The notes: generated by a model from the sequence alone, not told the origin. A DNA stretch of 64,000 nucleotides from Diaporthe sp. PMI_573 (GCA_021399435.1 JAJTUP010000088.1:62001-126000); one strand, 5' to 3'. Counted from the stretch's first letter, positions 1 through 10,533 are shown. Program-made: numbers and translations.

Positions 1-207
1 AAATAGGGCGTGGAACCTCCATTCAATCCAACCAACTGTATCACGGAAACCCACAATAACTATGTGCAGGGTCAAATCCTACAGCATTGCCCGAGAAGTC
101 AGTCTGATGATAATAAAACGCATGGCACTGGAAGACGTATTGGATAATACGAAATTGAAGGCAGTCTTTAACGTACTTGATTCCAGCCCAATCAGACTTG
201 TAAATAT

Positions 208-315
208 TGATACCTGATACTGATACAAAGTTGATACTTTGATACTGATACTGATATATATCATATCAGTATCAGTATCAAAATAAGCTGGTATACTGAT
301 ACTAGGTTGATACTC
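208..315. repeat. GATACT-rich hairpin, left side of hAT relic
   Basis: Dense GATACT/AGTATC motifs on both strands. Within it, 238-256 and 264-282 are a perfect 19-bp inverted repeat with a 7-nt spacer. A matching motif cluster lies at 808-906, so the two clusters bracket the hAT coding relic. Subterminal repeat clusters of this kind are usual transposase binding regions in hAT elements; that role here is inferred. Confidence 0.6.
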
Positions 316-392
316 TTCCCTAAGATCCTAGCTCTCATTGGCTGAGAGGAGGTTGTACAGAATGGAGATGGTGTAACCACTCTCTCGAGAAC

Positions 393-743
393 ATGAAAAC
401 TCTGCCAGGACTGAGGCCAACTGTCCTTATTTTTCTTTCTTCTTCTCATTCTTCTTATTCTTCTCAGATTCTCAGTCAGATGGCTATTGATATCCTCTCT
501 ATTCCCTCTGAATCAGCGGAACCAGAGAGGGCATTCTCTGGTGCCAGAAGGACCGCTTCCTGGGACAGGCTGAGGATGTCCTGTCAGAGCCTGGAAAAGG
601 TGGAATGCATTGGTAGCTGGCTGAGGGAGGGACTTATTGTGCCCTCTTCTGAGGGAGGATTGGGTTTAGTATGCTCTCCAGAGTCTGTGGATGCTGATTT
701 AGCTTTGGATCCAGCCTTGGAGGGTAATTGGGAAGGCCTGTAG
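393..743 (+). pseudogene. hAT transposase C-terminal (dimerisation) relic
   Basis: The frame contains a hAT C-terminal signature near residues 30-75: SAEPERAFSGARRT, then W-D-R-L and a helical segment ending in GSWLREG. In intact hAT transposases this segment mediates dimerisation. The BED finger and the RNase-H-like catalytic core are absent, so only the last ~90 residues remain. It is flanked by GATACT clusters, which suggests one decayed element. It differs from the hAT copies at 23.9, 33.6 and 60 kb, so it is a separate family. Confidence 0.75.
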
Positions 744-807
744 ATGAATTCAAAGCTTATGTGCCCCTGGAGATTGATTTTCCTAACCAGAGGTGCCCAC
801 GTGACCC

Positions 808-906
808 AGTATCAAGTTGATACTGATACAGTATCAGGTATCATATCAGAATAGTGAGGGAGCTGATACTGATACTGATATGTACCAGTATCAGAATTGT
901 ATCAGG
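808..906. repeat. GATACT-rich cluster, right side of hAT relic
   Basis: Second cluster of GATACT/AGTATC motifs, mirroring 208-315 around the hAT fragment. No clean terminal inverted repeat or 8-bp target duplication was found, so element ends are uncertain. Confidence 0.5.
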
Positions 907-2052
907 ATTTACAAGTATGAGCTGCCCAATCCCACCTCATATTTTAGTCTGGACACGAGGGTCGGCGTCAACTTGTTACTGTAACTAGGTCAAACTCTAC
1001 AACAATAATTCTTTTTTCCGGACACAGAAAATTCCCAGAATCACACGTGACGGACTGGCCCTACTATAGGATTTACAACACAATACGGGCGGGATCTATA
1101 CCTTCTTTCTCCCAGATATCCCCCAGACAACCAGGCACCCCCTCTGCATGCCACAGGTTCTGAACGTTGAATGTTCCCGGCGTGGGGCGCACGATCTACA
1201 TCTTCGCTGCATCTGTCGACAGAGGTAGGGTGATGTTGCATTAGGGAAAACGAGGACACCAGACACTGCAGTACTTATTGACAGGACTTCAGATAAAAAT
1301 GTGAAACAAGTACTGTGCTGTATGCATAGACGGAATGCTAAATTCGCACTTGGCAATCGTGCATTGGTGCATTTCCGTCATGAGCACATTCGGGTACTTG
1401 TTGAAAATAACGCGCCCAGCAAGTTACCCAGTCCCAAGAAAAGTCCGAGGTCATAAAGTATTACAAATATGTACAGTGCACTTGCAGACTTTCACATCCA
1501 AAGCTCATCCTTTTAAACACTCTCAGCATTTCAGCAGTACTAATGTTCTTCTATCTACAGTCGGGAGTACTTAATATATGAGTACTTTTGTTCGTGACCG
1601 GGCCACGAGGTTGATATCAAAGTCGGTAGTGCATCAGCAGTACCGTATACAGTATTGTACAGTACCTATCAGTTGAAGAAGTACATATACTATAAATACA
1701 CTAGTGGCATACCTCATATATTATTCCATTACCTTTCTACTTACATATTAAAGGAAAGAAAGTCAGTACAGTATTCAAGATTAATCAATTTAAAGCGATT
1801 CAATATTTTGTCATTCCATAACCAGTACATATCAAGATGTTTACAGAGTATGATCAACTTGAGCGGCAGCAGGAGCAAGCAATACTCGGAACCCAGGGAC
1901 CTCAATTTTCATTCGGTGATGGCATACCGACCAAGCTCATCAGCCCATTGACTATTGCTCAAAATGAGACAAGACCCTGCTACGCTCCACTATTTACAAT
2001 TCCCAACCAAATGTTGATCCCGAACCCATACTATCAACAAACACATATATTC
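907..2052. other. Gene-free AT-rich stretch
   Basis: No convincing gene. Short frames lack recognisable motifs. The stretch is rich in AGTACT/GTACTT hexamers, consistent with decayed repeat DNA. An ATG frame at 1837 runs into the LTR-like repeat at 2053 and could be the head of an interrupted gene, but nothing supports it beyond 70 open codons. Confidence 0.4.
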
Positions 2053-2388
2053 TGTTGGAAGGCAGCACTTCGGGCCCGTCGGAGGCCCGGTGAAGGGCAC
2101 CGTAGTATCGGCGAAAGGCACCGCAGCACCGCTCAGGCCTATACGGCGCCCAAGTCAGGGCTGAGCCTCGCTCAGGCCAGCGTGCATCGAGATCCATGAG
2201 GGATGGGCAGGTCAGGTTATAAGATGGGTGGCTAGACGCACTAGAATCACAATGTAGTTAGGCATCGTAACATAGCACGGAATGTTCAGATCCTGATCTG
2301 CCCTCAAGCAATCTTTGCACAGCATCTTCCCCTGACCTCTTGACATATTCTTGTCTTGCTTGAACCCAGCACTGTTCTCCACGCAACA
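2053..2388 (+). repeat. LTR-like repeat; first 144 bp repeated at 37 kb
   Basis: Bases 2053-2196 recur at 37077-37220 with one mismatch (position 2140 T, 37164 C). The block begins TGTTGG, a usual start for copia-type LTRs. About 335 bp on, at 2388, the sequence ends in AACA, complementary to the TGTT start, so the whole may be a solo LTR and the 37 kb copy a truncated one. No target-site duplication is visible, so the LTR reading is an inference; the 144-bp identity is directly seen. Confidence 0.6.
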
Positions 2389-2469
2389 TGGGTATTGTAC
2401 TTGGCTTTAAAGTCTGTTGATAAAGCTGAAACTAATTAAGAAGATAGCAGTCTCACCAGTGATGCCTTC

Positions 2470-2739
2470 ATGGCTAATAGCAACCACATCCCAAGTACAC
2501 AAGTTGTGGAAGCCCCTGACCAAGACAGCAGCGCAGTCGCCCGAAAACAGAAGCCACGATGTTGGGAGCACGGCTGCAAAGGCCGTACCTTCTCCACCTG
2601 CAGCAACCTTCTTCGCCACCAAAAAGAGAAGTCCGGCCAGGCGCCTAAGCCGAGCTTCCCAGACTGTGGAGCCAAGTTCACGCGGGTAACAGCACGTAAT
2701 GGCCACCTGAAACGTCAAAAGTGCAAAGCTGTTGGTTAG
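2470..2739 (+). pseudogene. C2H2-like zinc finger fragment
   Basis: The 89-residue frame starts at an ATG and carries two finger-like units near residues 30-85: C-W-E-H-G-C with a later R-H, and P-D-C-G-A with H-L-K-R-Q-K-C. The tail is rich in basic residues. The frame stops where the gag-like frame begins, overlapping by a few bases in another phase. It resembles finger modules that precede repeat-derived proteins in Sordariomycetes (recall, not a search). It is probably part of the mosaic with the next entry rather than a free gene. Confidence 0.5.
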
Positions 2740-3856
2740 CATTTTAAGCACATCAGCAAGGGACGCATTTGACCCGGTTGCAGTACAAATACTTCTGGAA
2801 CAAGACTTCAATAGGAAAATAGAAATCATGAAGGCAGAGTTCCAGCTTGAGTTCACAAAGCTTCGAGACCGTATGGCCGAGGAGGTCGCCAAAACGACAG
2901 CCCAGATGGCACAAGAACTCTCGCAAGCTCGAGAGGAGCTTTCCCAAGCCCGCAACGAGTTAGAGTGCTCCCGGCTCCAGCTGGACACCGTGATGGGCAC
3001 TCAAGGAGCTTCACCGGCTACCCGTTCACCGACCACCCGGTCATACGCCGAAGCCGCCAGTACGGCACCGGCTAGCCTGACTTCTCCGACTTCCTCTCCA
3101 GTTCCGTCGGCCAGCCCGGAACCAGTCTTCTGTACTATCGACACATCCAGGGTGCCTGAGGATTACGCCGCAGAAGCCACACCAACAGCGCTACGCAAGA
3201 CCATCGAACAAGAAATGAGAGCGTCAGGCAACCAACCCAGTTGGCGGTGTGTTGCGGTGACTCGGGACGGAAGAAATACCAACCGCATGAGGGTTAGAGC
3301 TAGGAACGAGGAAGAACTCAAGCGGATCAAGGATATTGTCGAGGCCAGGAAGGTGCCGGGCACGAGGGTCCTTCGTGACCAATTGTACCCAGTCAAGGTC
3401 GACAGCATCAACCGTACCGCCGTGCTCGACCAGGAAGGCACGATCCTTCCTGGAGCACTGGAAGCCCTGGGTCAGGAGAACGAAGTTCAGATTGCTAAAA
3501 TTGCATGGTTAAGTCGTAAAGATATTCCAAAGCGTCAGGTAGTGAATCGTAGCTATCACCATCAAGCGCAGCGTAAGAGACGGGATGCGGAGGCGAGAAG
3601 GACGATGGTGGACTGGTTGGCGGGATCCTGGGCTGACCTCCGCCTTGCGAACGGCGGGAACTGGTCTTCTGTGACAGGCCTCAAGGCGATGCAGCAGGAT
3701 TCCTGGTCTTGCGGCCTGCAGATGTTAGAGACGCTGCGGGTGATCCTGCTGGCTGGTGGCCAGATGCCTGCTGTTGAACGCGGCCCGGCATGCATGAGCT
3801 TCACCCCAAATCGTGGCCAACCAATCGAATTGCCTACGAAACGCGCCAATATGTGA
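2732..3856 (+). pseudogene. Non-LTR retrotransposon gag-like fragment fused to Ulp1-like fragment
   Basis: One frame of 374 codons with no ATG at its edge. Residues ~20-90 form a glutamate-rich coiled coil, then a Pro/Ser/Thr linker. Residues ~140-270 match the ORF1 (gag) pattern of fungal Tad-type LINEs, including a WRCVAVTRDGRN segment, a VLRDQLYPVKVDSINRTAVL segment and an IAKIAWLSRKD segment. After residue ~275 the character changes: WLAGSW and QQDSWSCGLQ resemble the catalytic Gln-Asp-Cys region of C48 (Ulp1) cysteine peptidases. The zinc knuckle, endonuclease and reverse transcriptase are missing. It looks like a transposon mosaic that stayed open. Confidence 0.6.
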
Positions 3857-3860
3857 CTCA

Positions 3861-4149
3861 TGGGTCGATGGCTTGCTGGGTGGCCGAACAGACGAGGGGC
3901 TTTCCCGGTGTAGCCCGCTGGCCACCCCTTCCGACAAGTCTAGACGTGGGATCCAATCATCGCGCGGCCCGTTGACAGGATTGGATTCAATGCATGGTCG
4001 CTCAAACTTCAGGCCTGCTGCCTGGAGCGGAACCCGACAATGTCGCCGCAGGCGGCCAACAGAGACCCAGCTGCACGTCGTTTCCGCCGCCGTCTCTCCT
4101 GCAGCCACTGCAGCATCCGCTCGCGGTTGGTGTGGGTCTTCGCACTAGG
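3861..4149. other. GC-rich spacer
   Basis: GC-rich sequence between the gag/Ulp1 mosaic and the duplicated kinase tail. Several overlapping frames are open because of base composition; none has a recognisable motif. Confidence 0.3.
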
Positions 4150-4665
4150 TCAGGCCATTCCCAACGACTGCATGCATCTCCTGCTTGTACAGGCTTCACG
4201 CGACTGATCCGGGTCTCCGGCGTGATGTTCGTTTGGCCACCCCCGCCAGTAGGGGCTCCCCATGGCGCCCATTCCATGATGACCGATTCCTCCTCTGGCC
4301 CTTCCTTCCGTCAGTAGACCTTGCAAACTTGACGGACCCCCGACGCCTGGTTCCTGTCTGTGCTGGTGGATCGGGAGGGGCATTCCGTGACGGAACTGCT
4401 ATCGGTTATGGCTGTACAGTTGTATCCTCGAGTATGGGCCGAGGAACTCCGCTGAAGATGGCTGTGGCTCCCGTTTGCGTCCAGTCCATGGAGCTAGGCG
4501 GTGCGGAATTTCCTGTCATGGACTGGGTTTGTCTCTTGCTGCATAGAGAGCCCTAAGCTCGTCCAGCCGACATTGGCTTGCGGTTGGGACGGGATGTGAG
4601 CCGGTCGGTTGAAGAAGGTGTCCAGGAGTTGCCTGGAGCATGACCACATGTTCCGACCTGGCCAC
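4150..4665 (-). pseudogene. Duplicated C-terminal tail of the neighbouring FHA kinase
   Basis: The minus strand at about 4470-4630 reads, across frame breaks, a QLLDTFFNRPA segment, then VGWTSLG, then SSMDWTQTGATAI. These match the ELLEITFSQPT, VTWTSLG and TAMDWTQTVATAI segments of the intact kinase next door (about 5030-5230). DNA similarity continues through the Pro-rich tail. There are stops and frame changes and no kinase domain, so it is a truncated tandem copy that has decayed. Confidence 0.7.
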
Positions 4666-4731
4666 CCACCCAATTGAGCGAAGCCCGACCACCTTGACCC
4701 CGCCCTTCAGTGCGGGAAAGGTTGACTTGTG

Positions 4732-6729
4732 TCAAATTCCCAATGCACGTAACTCCTGTGCCTTGTATATGCTTCTCGATTTTGGTCGCCCCTTTCCGCT
4801 TGAGGGTGTTCGTTTTGGTACCCGTGCGGGTCGAGACGGCCCACTCTGTGACGACCCATGCCTGCGACCTTTCCTTTCGTCTGCGGACTTTGAGGACTTG
4901 ACAGAGCTTGCACGCCTGGCTCTTGGCTGCCCCGGTTGATTAGGAGGCGCCTTTGGCGATTGGACTGGCCCTGGGTTTGGCTGCGGTGGTTGCATACTCT
5001 CATTCTGCTGCGTAGGCTGAGAGACTCCGTGGACAATCGCTGTGGCCACTGTTTGCGTCCAATCCATGGCAGTAGGTGCCGCCGGATATCTCACTGTCAC
5101 CCCGTTCGCCTCGTCTGCAGGTGATGATACTCCCAAGCTCGTCCAGGTGACGTTAGTTTGCGCAGTTCGTATTGGGGTACGAGTTGGTTGGGAAAAGGTA
5201 ATTTCGAGAAGCTCTCGAGCGGTGGGACGCCGATCAGCGGCGTCAGCTAGCATAGATCTGTAGTGAGGTGCGTGCTGGCCCAGATGTGTCTGGAGTTCCT
5301 GGTGCCAGTCCTGCCAGTCCTGCCAGTCCCATATCGCCCGCCTCCCTCCTTCGTTTGGGAGTTCCACCAAACACTCCACCACGGTCACACCGAGCGAGTA
5401 TATATCAACCTTGGGCGTCTGCTCAAGTTTCTGCCGGACCTCAGGCGCCGCGTACCACTGAGTTCCAATCAGGGTCTTTGAAGCGTCGACGACCTTTGCG
5501 ATGCCGAAGTCCGTCAGGAGGAACTTGTCGCCTCGGCTGCCTTGACACAAGATGTTCGCAGGCTTGATATCTCGATGGATGATATCGTGCATATGGACGT
5601 AATCGAGTGCGTCCAAGATCTGCGAGAGCATCCTGTTGGCCACATCCATTGCCACCTGGTGCCCTTCAGGTCTGTATTGCTGTATCAGGTCATGGAGGCT
5701 GCCATTGTAGATAGGCATGAAAATTTCGATATTCTGACCCTTGAATCCCTGGCAGTGTATGTATGGTACGATATGGTCCTAATACAATTGTGAGCATGAT
5801 GAAAGCAGAGGAGCAGAAGAGGAGCTTACGTGCTCGAGTTGCCGAACCAAATTTACTTCCATTTCAACCTTTGCCCTGAAGTCCTTCTCCGAATATATGT
5901 TCAAGTCTGGTACCTCAGCCTTCACAGCGACAATTTTGCAGGCATGGTGGTTGCCATTATACATGTCGACAACCTTGTATACATCGCCCTGTCCGCCTCT
6001 TCCTAGCGGCCTCAGTTTTGTAAATCGAATCACATCGTTCGCTTCCGGCTCGAGTGGGGTTCTGAACCGAGTGTTGTGAGGGTTGTAGGTGATTGTCGAC
6101 GTGGTTTGGTAGGTGGTTGTCATGGTTCCAGGCCCGAGAGACTGCAAGCCCAGCGTGATGAGCCGTTCCAGAGTTCCCTCGACCGTTCGCTCTGGGTCGG
6201 GTTGGTGGGCAAAGGCAAGCTTCTGCTTGGTAAGGTTTTCCCCACCTTGACCCTGCGCTCGCGGCGGTTTAATGTGGAACTGGGCTTTGCCGATTTCGAG
6301 TATTATTGTGCGATTGGGGTCGGGGGCAAGTACCACGACGCATTGCCGAGGAAACTTCCATATTTGATCGATGCGCCGGGACTGCTTCGTGGTTTCGTCT
6401 CGGACGGCGTGGTAGAGTTGCGTATCGTTCTTCACAGATGTATCGTGAAGGAGAAGCTCGCCGGTTTCCTTGTTGAAATCGAAATAGCACTGGTCGTTTC
6501 TTGAAAAGTGAGGGCCGAGGATCACATCGTTGTGGTCACGCCTGCCGAAGGTGACGAGGTAAGGCGGTGCTTTAATTTGTTGGTCCAGTCCAATCCGCAA
6601 GCACGGCTCTTCTGCGATTCTGGTATCAAAGCATTTTCGATTGCCGTTGGTAGGGTTTCGTACAACCTCCGTAGCACGTTTGTTCCGGTTGTGAGGGACA
6701 AGATAGAACACTGTCCCGGGGGCGTCCAT
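4732..6729 (-). CDS. FHA-domain serine/threonine protein kinase
   Basis: Two exons: 6729-5830 and 5778-4732, with a 51-nt GT-AG intron at 5779-5829. Splicing restores RQLEH|DHIVPYIH and gives 648 aa. Residues ~55-130 form an FHA domain (FGRRDHNDVI, then HFSRNDQCYF), which in this family binds phosphothreonine. The kinase domain follows: glycine loop GRGGQG at ~243, lysine in HACKIVAVK at ~265, HRDIKPAN at ~368, DFG at ~390, APE at ~411, so it should be active. The tail is Pro/Ser-rich and basic. The start is the ATG at 6729; the frame stays open upstream without ATG. FHA plus kinase recalls Rad53/Dun1-type checkpoint kinases, but the single N-terminal FHA and unusual tail leave its pathway unknown. 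A relic copy of its tail lies just downstream. Confidence 0.88.
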
Positions 6730-7039
6730 CGTTGAACGGACATGCTGGGCAAAGGAAGGAGCGACAATCAGGCGGTGGGTGCACATGTTTATCCAGAAGG
6801 GAGTTGACCAGGCAGGAGGGAGACGCCGGGGGAAGCGCCCAACTAACTGATTGGTGCAGAGCTCGGCGCCAAAACCGAGCAGTGCGAACGGGCCAACGGG
6901 GCGTCCCGTTGTGGGGCTGCTGCCTGTGAGCCTAAAAATATTCCCCACTTTAACCACGCGACCTCAAGTGTTGCCATCAATCGGTTCTTCAAACACACAG
7001 ATCTCGCCCATCTTCGCCCATCTTCCCCATCGATTCCAG
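6730..7039. promoter_or_regulatory. Shared divergent promoter region
   Basis: The 310 bp between the ATG of the FHA kinase (minus) and the ATG of the charged unknown gene (plus) is the only upstream space for both, so it probably carries both promoters. I see no clear TATA box. Confidence 0.4.
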
Positions 7040-8851
7040 ATGGCTCCATCCACGCGCGCGCAGCGCCAGCGCGCATCGACGACTCGACCATCAGCTAACA
7101 CTCACCCTAACGGCGCGCCTCCGATTCCCAACAGCAATTGCCCCGATAACAATCGCAAATCCGGCGGTTTTATCTCCAGGTCCAACGAGGTAGAGCACAT
7201 CCAAGAAGAAGAGCTGGAGATAGGACCACAACAGCTACATGCGGAGGTGTTAGGGACAGAGATACTAGTTCCGCAGACATACGATCCCGACACTTACGAT
7301 CCTGACGGACCAGTGCCATGGACGACCGAGCCGGAGCCGTATGATCCTACCACGTATGCGACTTGGGGCCGAAAACACTTTGGTGAGGAATGGTACAACC
7401 TACGGGAGACCATGCTCCGGGAAAGGAATATCTACCGTGATTCTGACCCGGTCTACTTGGAGCGCCAGAGAGCTCTCAGGGTAATGGAACACAAGATAGA
7501 AGGGCGGCCGTTCAGACCAGGACTTCGATCAGGCCAGATCTCTAACAAAGACTGGCAACGATCGTGGTCTCGACTCTCCAAGGTCTTACCTCGTGTCCAG
7601 CCGCCCACCCCCGTATCTTCCAGCGCCGACGACAGCGACAACAGCCTCAGCGGGTTCAGCACATATGATCCCACCCCCGAACCTCGTGAGCCGAGCCCCC
7701 TCCCTGCCGACGCATGGGAGATACTGGAGTACGAGCGGAAGCGTTTCGGCTGGAGCGAGGAAGAGTATCAATTCGAGAGGATATTCCGCAATGAGGAGCG
7801 CATTGATTGGGCCAGGGCAAAACACGAAGACCAAGAAGGTGACAGACAACGCGAGAAAGAGCTAGAGGACATAGAGAAGGTTCGATATGAACCAGGCACT
7901 GCCTTTAAGTCGGCCGAGTACGAACGTCGAATGAGGCACTTCAACCTTCGAGCGGAGGGGTGGACGCAGGAGCAGATCGACGCCGATGATCGAGCAGCAG
8001 CTGTGGCGGCTCATAAAAGAGAGATAGAGTCTGAGGAGCGACTGAATACGCCACCGAAAAACCAAGAAGAAATGAATTCGAAATTCCACCTCTGGGATAT
8101 TCAGGGAATCAGCCGCGAGGAGCAGGACCGGTTAGGCCACATGCATGGCTTCTACGAAAGGCCACCACCCGACCCCTATCTTTTCGGTACTCCAACGGAG
8201 AAGAGGTCTCCACCAAGAGACCAAGAGGAAATGGACCAGCTGTTTCGCCTCTGGAATCGGAAACTAAGCCGCGCGGAGCAGGACGAATTGGCTCGCATGT
8301 ATGGTTTCGGCCCGAGGCGAGCTGGCACGGATAGACATGCTGGGGGCGGAGTAGCGCCACAGGCGCAGGCATCACCACTGCGACTGGCAAAGGATACACC
8401 GGCTCGCGATAGTCGAGCCACGAAGAATGCCCCGCAGCGCCATAGTCTCAGAGCCGCTCGATCCCGGCGGTCGGCGCCGACACCTGCAGAAGCCCCGCCA
8501 CCTAATCGAAGGCGCCGCCCGTCTAAACCTCATGCGTCCGAGGAGCTTAGTGATAAAACACAAGTAATACCTCAGGGTCACAGGAGGCAACGCAGGACAT
8601 ACCAGAAAGAGCGGGAAAGCCGAAGGCTCGCGGGACAGTTGCCCGAGTTTGGGTTGCTTGGTGAAACACAGTCACTTTACGACGCCTCTTTACAACTTTC
8701 GAATGCGCGCAAAACGAGCAGTCCAGGTGTTCGCAACGGTCGGCAGTCGAAGAAGCCAACAGTCAAGGGCGCAAAGCCTCAAGGGGTTTCAAAGTATGGG
8801 CAGGGGGGGACAGGCCGCTCGAAGAGGTCGGTGAGGGGATTAAGGGGCTGA
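7040..8851 (+). CDS. Unknown charged protein with a duplicated ~35-residue motif
   Basis: Intronless frame of 603 aa from the ATG at 7040; the frame is open upstream but has no earlier ATG. Not recognised. The N-terminal part is Pro/Ser/Thr-rich with YDPDTYDPD repeats near residues 85-110. The middle is very rich in Glu, Arg and Trp (RFGWSEEEYQFERIFRNEERIDWAR). Two related units follow: one starting NQEEMNSKFHLW and ending HMHGF, the other starting DQEEMDQLFRLW and ending RMYGF. The C-terminus is strongly basic with RR/KR clusters that could act as nuclear localisation signals (inference). It is divergent from the FHA kinase, so the two may be co-expressed. Confidence 0.65.
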   Translation: MAPSTRAQRQRASTTRPSANTHPNGAPPIPNSNCPDNNRKSGGFISRSNEVEHIQEEELEIGPQQLHAEVLGTEILVPQTYDPDTYDPDGPVPWTTEPEPYDPTTYATWGRKHFGEEWYNLRETMLRERNIYRDSDPVYLERQRALRVMEHKIEGRPFRPGLRSGQISNKDWQRSWSRLSKVLPRVQPPTPVSSSADDSDNSLSGFSTYDPTPEPREPSPLPADAWEILEYERKRFGWSEEEYQFERIFRNEERIDWARAKHEDQEGDRQREKELEDIEKVRYEPGTAFKSAEYERRMRHFNLRAEGWTQEQIDADDRAAAVAAHKREIESEERLNTPPKNQEEMNSKFHLWDIQGISREEQDRLGHMHGFYERPPPDPYLFGTPTEKRSPPRDQEEMDQLFRLWNRKLSRAEQDELARMYGFGPRRAGTDRHAGGGVAPQAQASPLRLAKDTPARDSRATKNAPQRHSLRAARSRRSAPTPAEAPPPNRRRRPSKPHASEELSDKTQVIPQGHRRQRRTYQKERESRRLAGQLPEFGLLGETQSLYDASLQLSNARKTSSPGVRNGRQSKKPTVKGAKPQGVSKYGQGGTGRSKRSVRGLRG

Positions 8852-9696
8852 GTATCCAAGCACCAGTGCAGCAAAGTACTCTGCTATACGAACTGACGAC
8901 CTTGTTCGCATACTGCTCTATTTGGGGGGGGACCCCCAAGTACGTGGCAACGCTTTTCCTAACAAATAAATTTTATTTCGTCACAATTAATGTACATAGT
9001 ATGATATTAGTGCATTCCCCCCTCAAGTTTGACAACAGTGAGGTCGCCTCGCTAGATATCAGAGTGACGTACAAATCACCACATGGAACCAATCAATATT
9101 GCAGAGCATGTGTCTATTGATGGATGCACATACATTGGAGCAGTCTCCAGGTCCCTCAACAAATCAGTGGGGATACTCCTTTGTCTCATTATCACGTTCT
9201 ATCACTAATTTTTGATAACTAGGGTAGGTTAATAACATACTGTAGCTTCTGATTCACTAACCACCCGGTTAGGACCATGGACACCGCCCGGCTGCGAAGT
9301 ATTTTCTAGATGTCAGACCATGCCTCTCCGCGGACATGGAGGCTAGGCTAAGCAAATCCCCACCTTCTATCCATGCGAGAAGCAAACATCGCCTGTGGGC
9401 AGGAACCTTCCTACAGATCTGCAATGACGCCACGTCCTTTCTTCGAGATTCGTGAGCCCTTGTCATGTGAAGATTGTCAGAGCGATGAGGACGGATGTGC
9501 GATAAGCAGTAGAATACCCCGCAGAAAGTCATCATTTATGAAGTCAAACCAATCGCTTTTGCTTGTCGCAATGCAACTTTGTCTTCTCTGCTACCCGCCT
9601 GCTTGATCGACATGGGCCTGCTTGCCTGCTAGAAGTGGCGGGATACACACATTCCGGATACGCATTCCGGATGCTCCTCTGTTGGGGGCACTTACC
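8852..9696. other. No gene seen
   Basis: Intergenic sequence of mixed composition. Frames are short, without motifs or plausible introns. Confidence 0.4.
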
Positions 9697-10062
9697 CTAT
9701 TTATCTCGCAGATTGTAACAAGAAGTCAGCCTTCTATTCAGCACTTGAGGTGCCCGGGTGCAGCGACGGCACCGACATGCACTGCTAATGATGCCATCGC
9801 CAAGCAACATCTCTTGATCCGTTGCCGTAATTGGCACGCCACCACAGACTCCGGTCAGGAGGACCAACCTCAACTTTGGAAAGCTCGACCGGAGATTAGA
9901 AGCCGCGGTAGAGGCAGCGGCCTTCCCTTTGTCTGGTAGGCAGACCAACACAAGGTCCACGTTCCCTATCCGTCCAGTCTTGTATATATTGTCGTCTCCC
10001 CCGGCCGTGCCATATCGGTCTCCATTTTCGTGTTCCAAGTCGTTCGGGGCAATGAGGGGGTG
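9697..10062 (-). pseudogene. Nucleoside-phosphorylase (PNP_UDP) domain fragment of an NLR-type protein
   Basis: The minus frame reads LEHENGD, DDNIYKTGRIGNVDLVLVCLP, an Ala/Ser-rich helix and LRLVLLTGVCGGVP, the hallmark of the N-terminal phosphorylase-like domain of many fungal NOD-like receptors. After LLGDGIIS the frame departs from the family pattern and stops. No NACHT or repeat domain follows, so about 100 residues remain of a protein that is usually over 1000. The natural start is missing too. In intact proteins this domain is the variable N-terminal effector of a self/non-self or defence switch. Confidence 0.75.
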
Positions 10063-10146
10063 GGGAGTTGATTCTCCGCTATGAGGGTGAAGCCCGTCAT
10101 GGAGCTATGGAATTTTCTCACCCCCTAGATGGATCGCGTCTTTCGG

Positions 10147-10533
10147 CTACAGGCGATTGCCTGAGGTGCTGGCTCTCTGAGGCATGTAGCAAAGTTTGCA
10201 AACCGGACAGGTGTCGCGCCGTTTCAAGAACCACTTCGTGATGCAATTTGAATGGAAGATGTGACCGCACGGTAAGTGACGGACCTCGTCCCTGTCCTGC
10301 AATGTCTCTAGGCAAATAACGCTAGGATGTGGACCCTAACCACATGTGGGCTGATTGATTGGAAGCGCATACCAGTCGAGAGAGGTGCTGGGATGTTTGG
10401 GCTTTGAAGTGCAGTGAATGTGCAAAGGGGGGGTATTGGGGGAATCAGACAGATGATTCTCGTGGTTGGCCTCCTGCATTAGCTCAAACACAGACATTGG
10501 GAGTGACCGCGATTCTGGCCGTGAAAGGTGCAT
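10147..10533 (-). CDS. Small RING-H2 finger protein
   Basis: Two exons: 10533-10373 and 10321-10147, intron 10322-10372 (51 nt, GT-AG). The intron splits the codon of the first zinc cysteine; splicing gives [10 protein letters not shown]. The 111-aa product has a C-terminal RING-H2 at residues ~54-96: C-x2-C-x14-C-x-H-x2-H-x2-C-x11-C-x2-C ([15 protein letters not shown], then TCPVC). All eight ligands are present. RING-H2 proteins usually act as E3 ubiquitin ligases that recruit an E2; the short low-complexity N-terminus gives no substrate clue. The ATG at 10533 is the first in frame; an earlier GTG is not expected to be used in a fungus. Confidence 0.75.

Noticed and set aside
1837..2199. 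120-codon plus frame ending in the LTR-like repeat
   Set aside because: Second half is the repeat itself and the first half has no motif.
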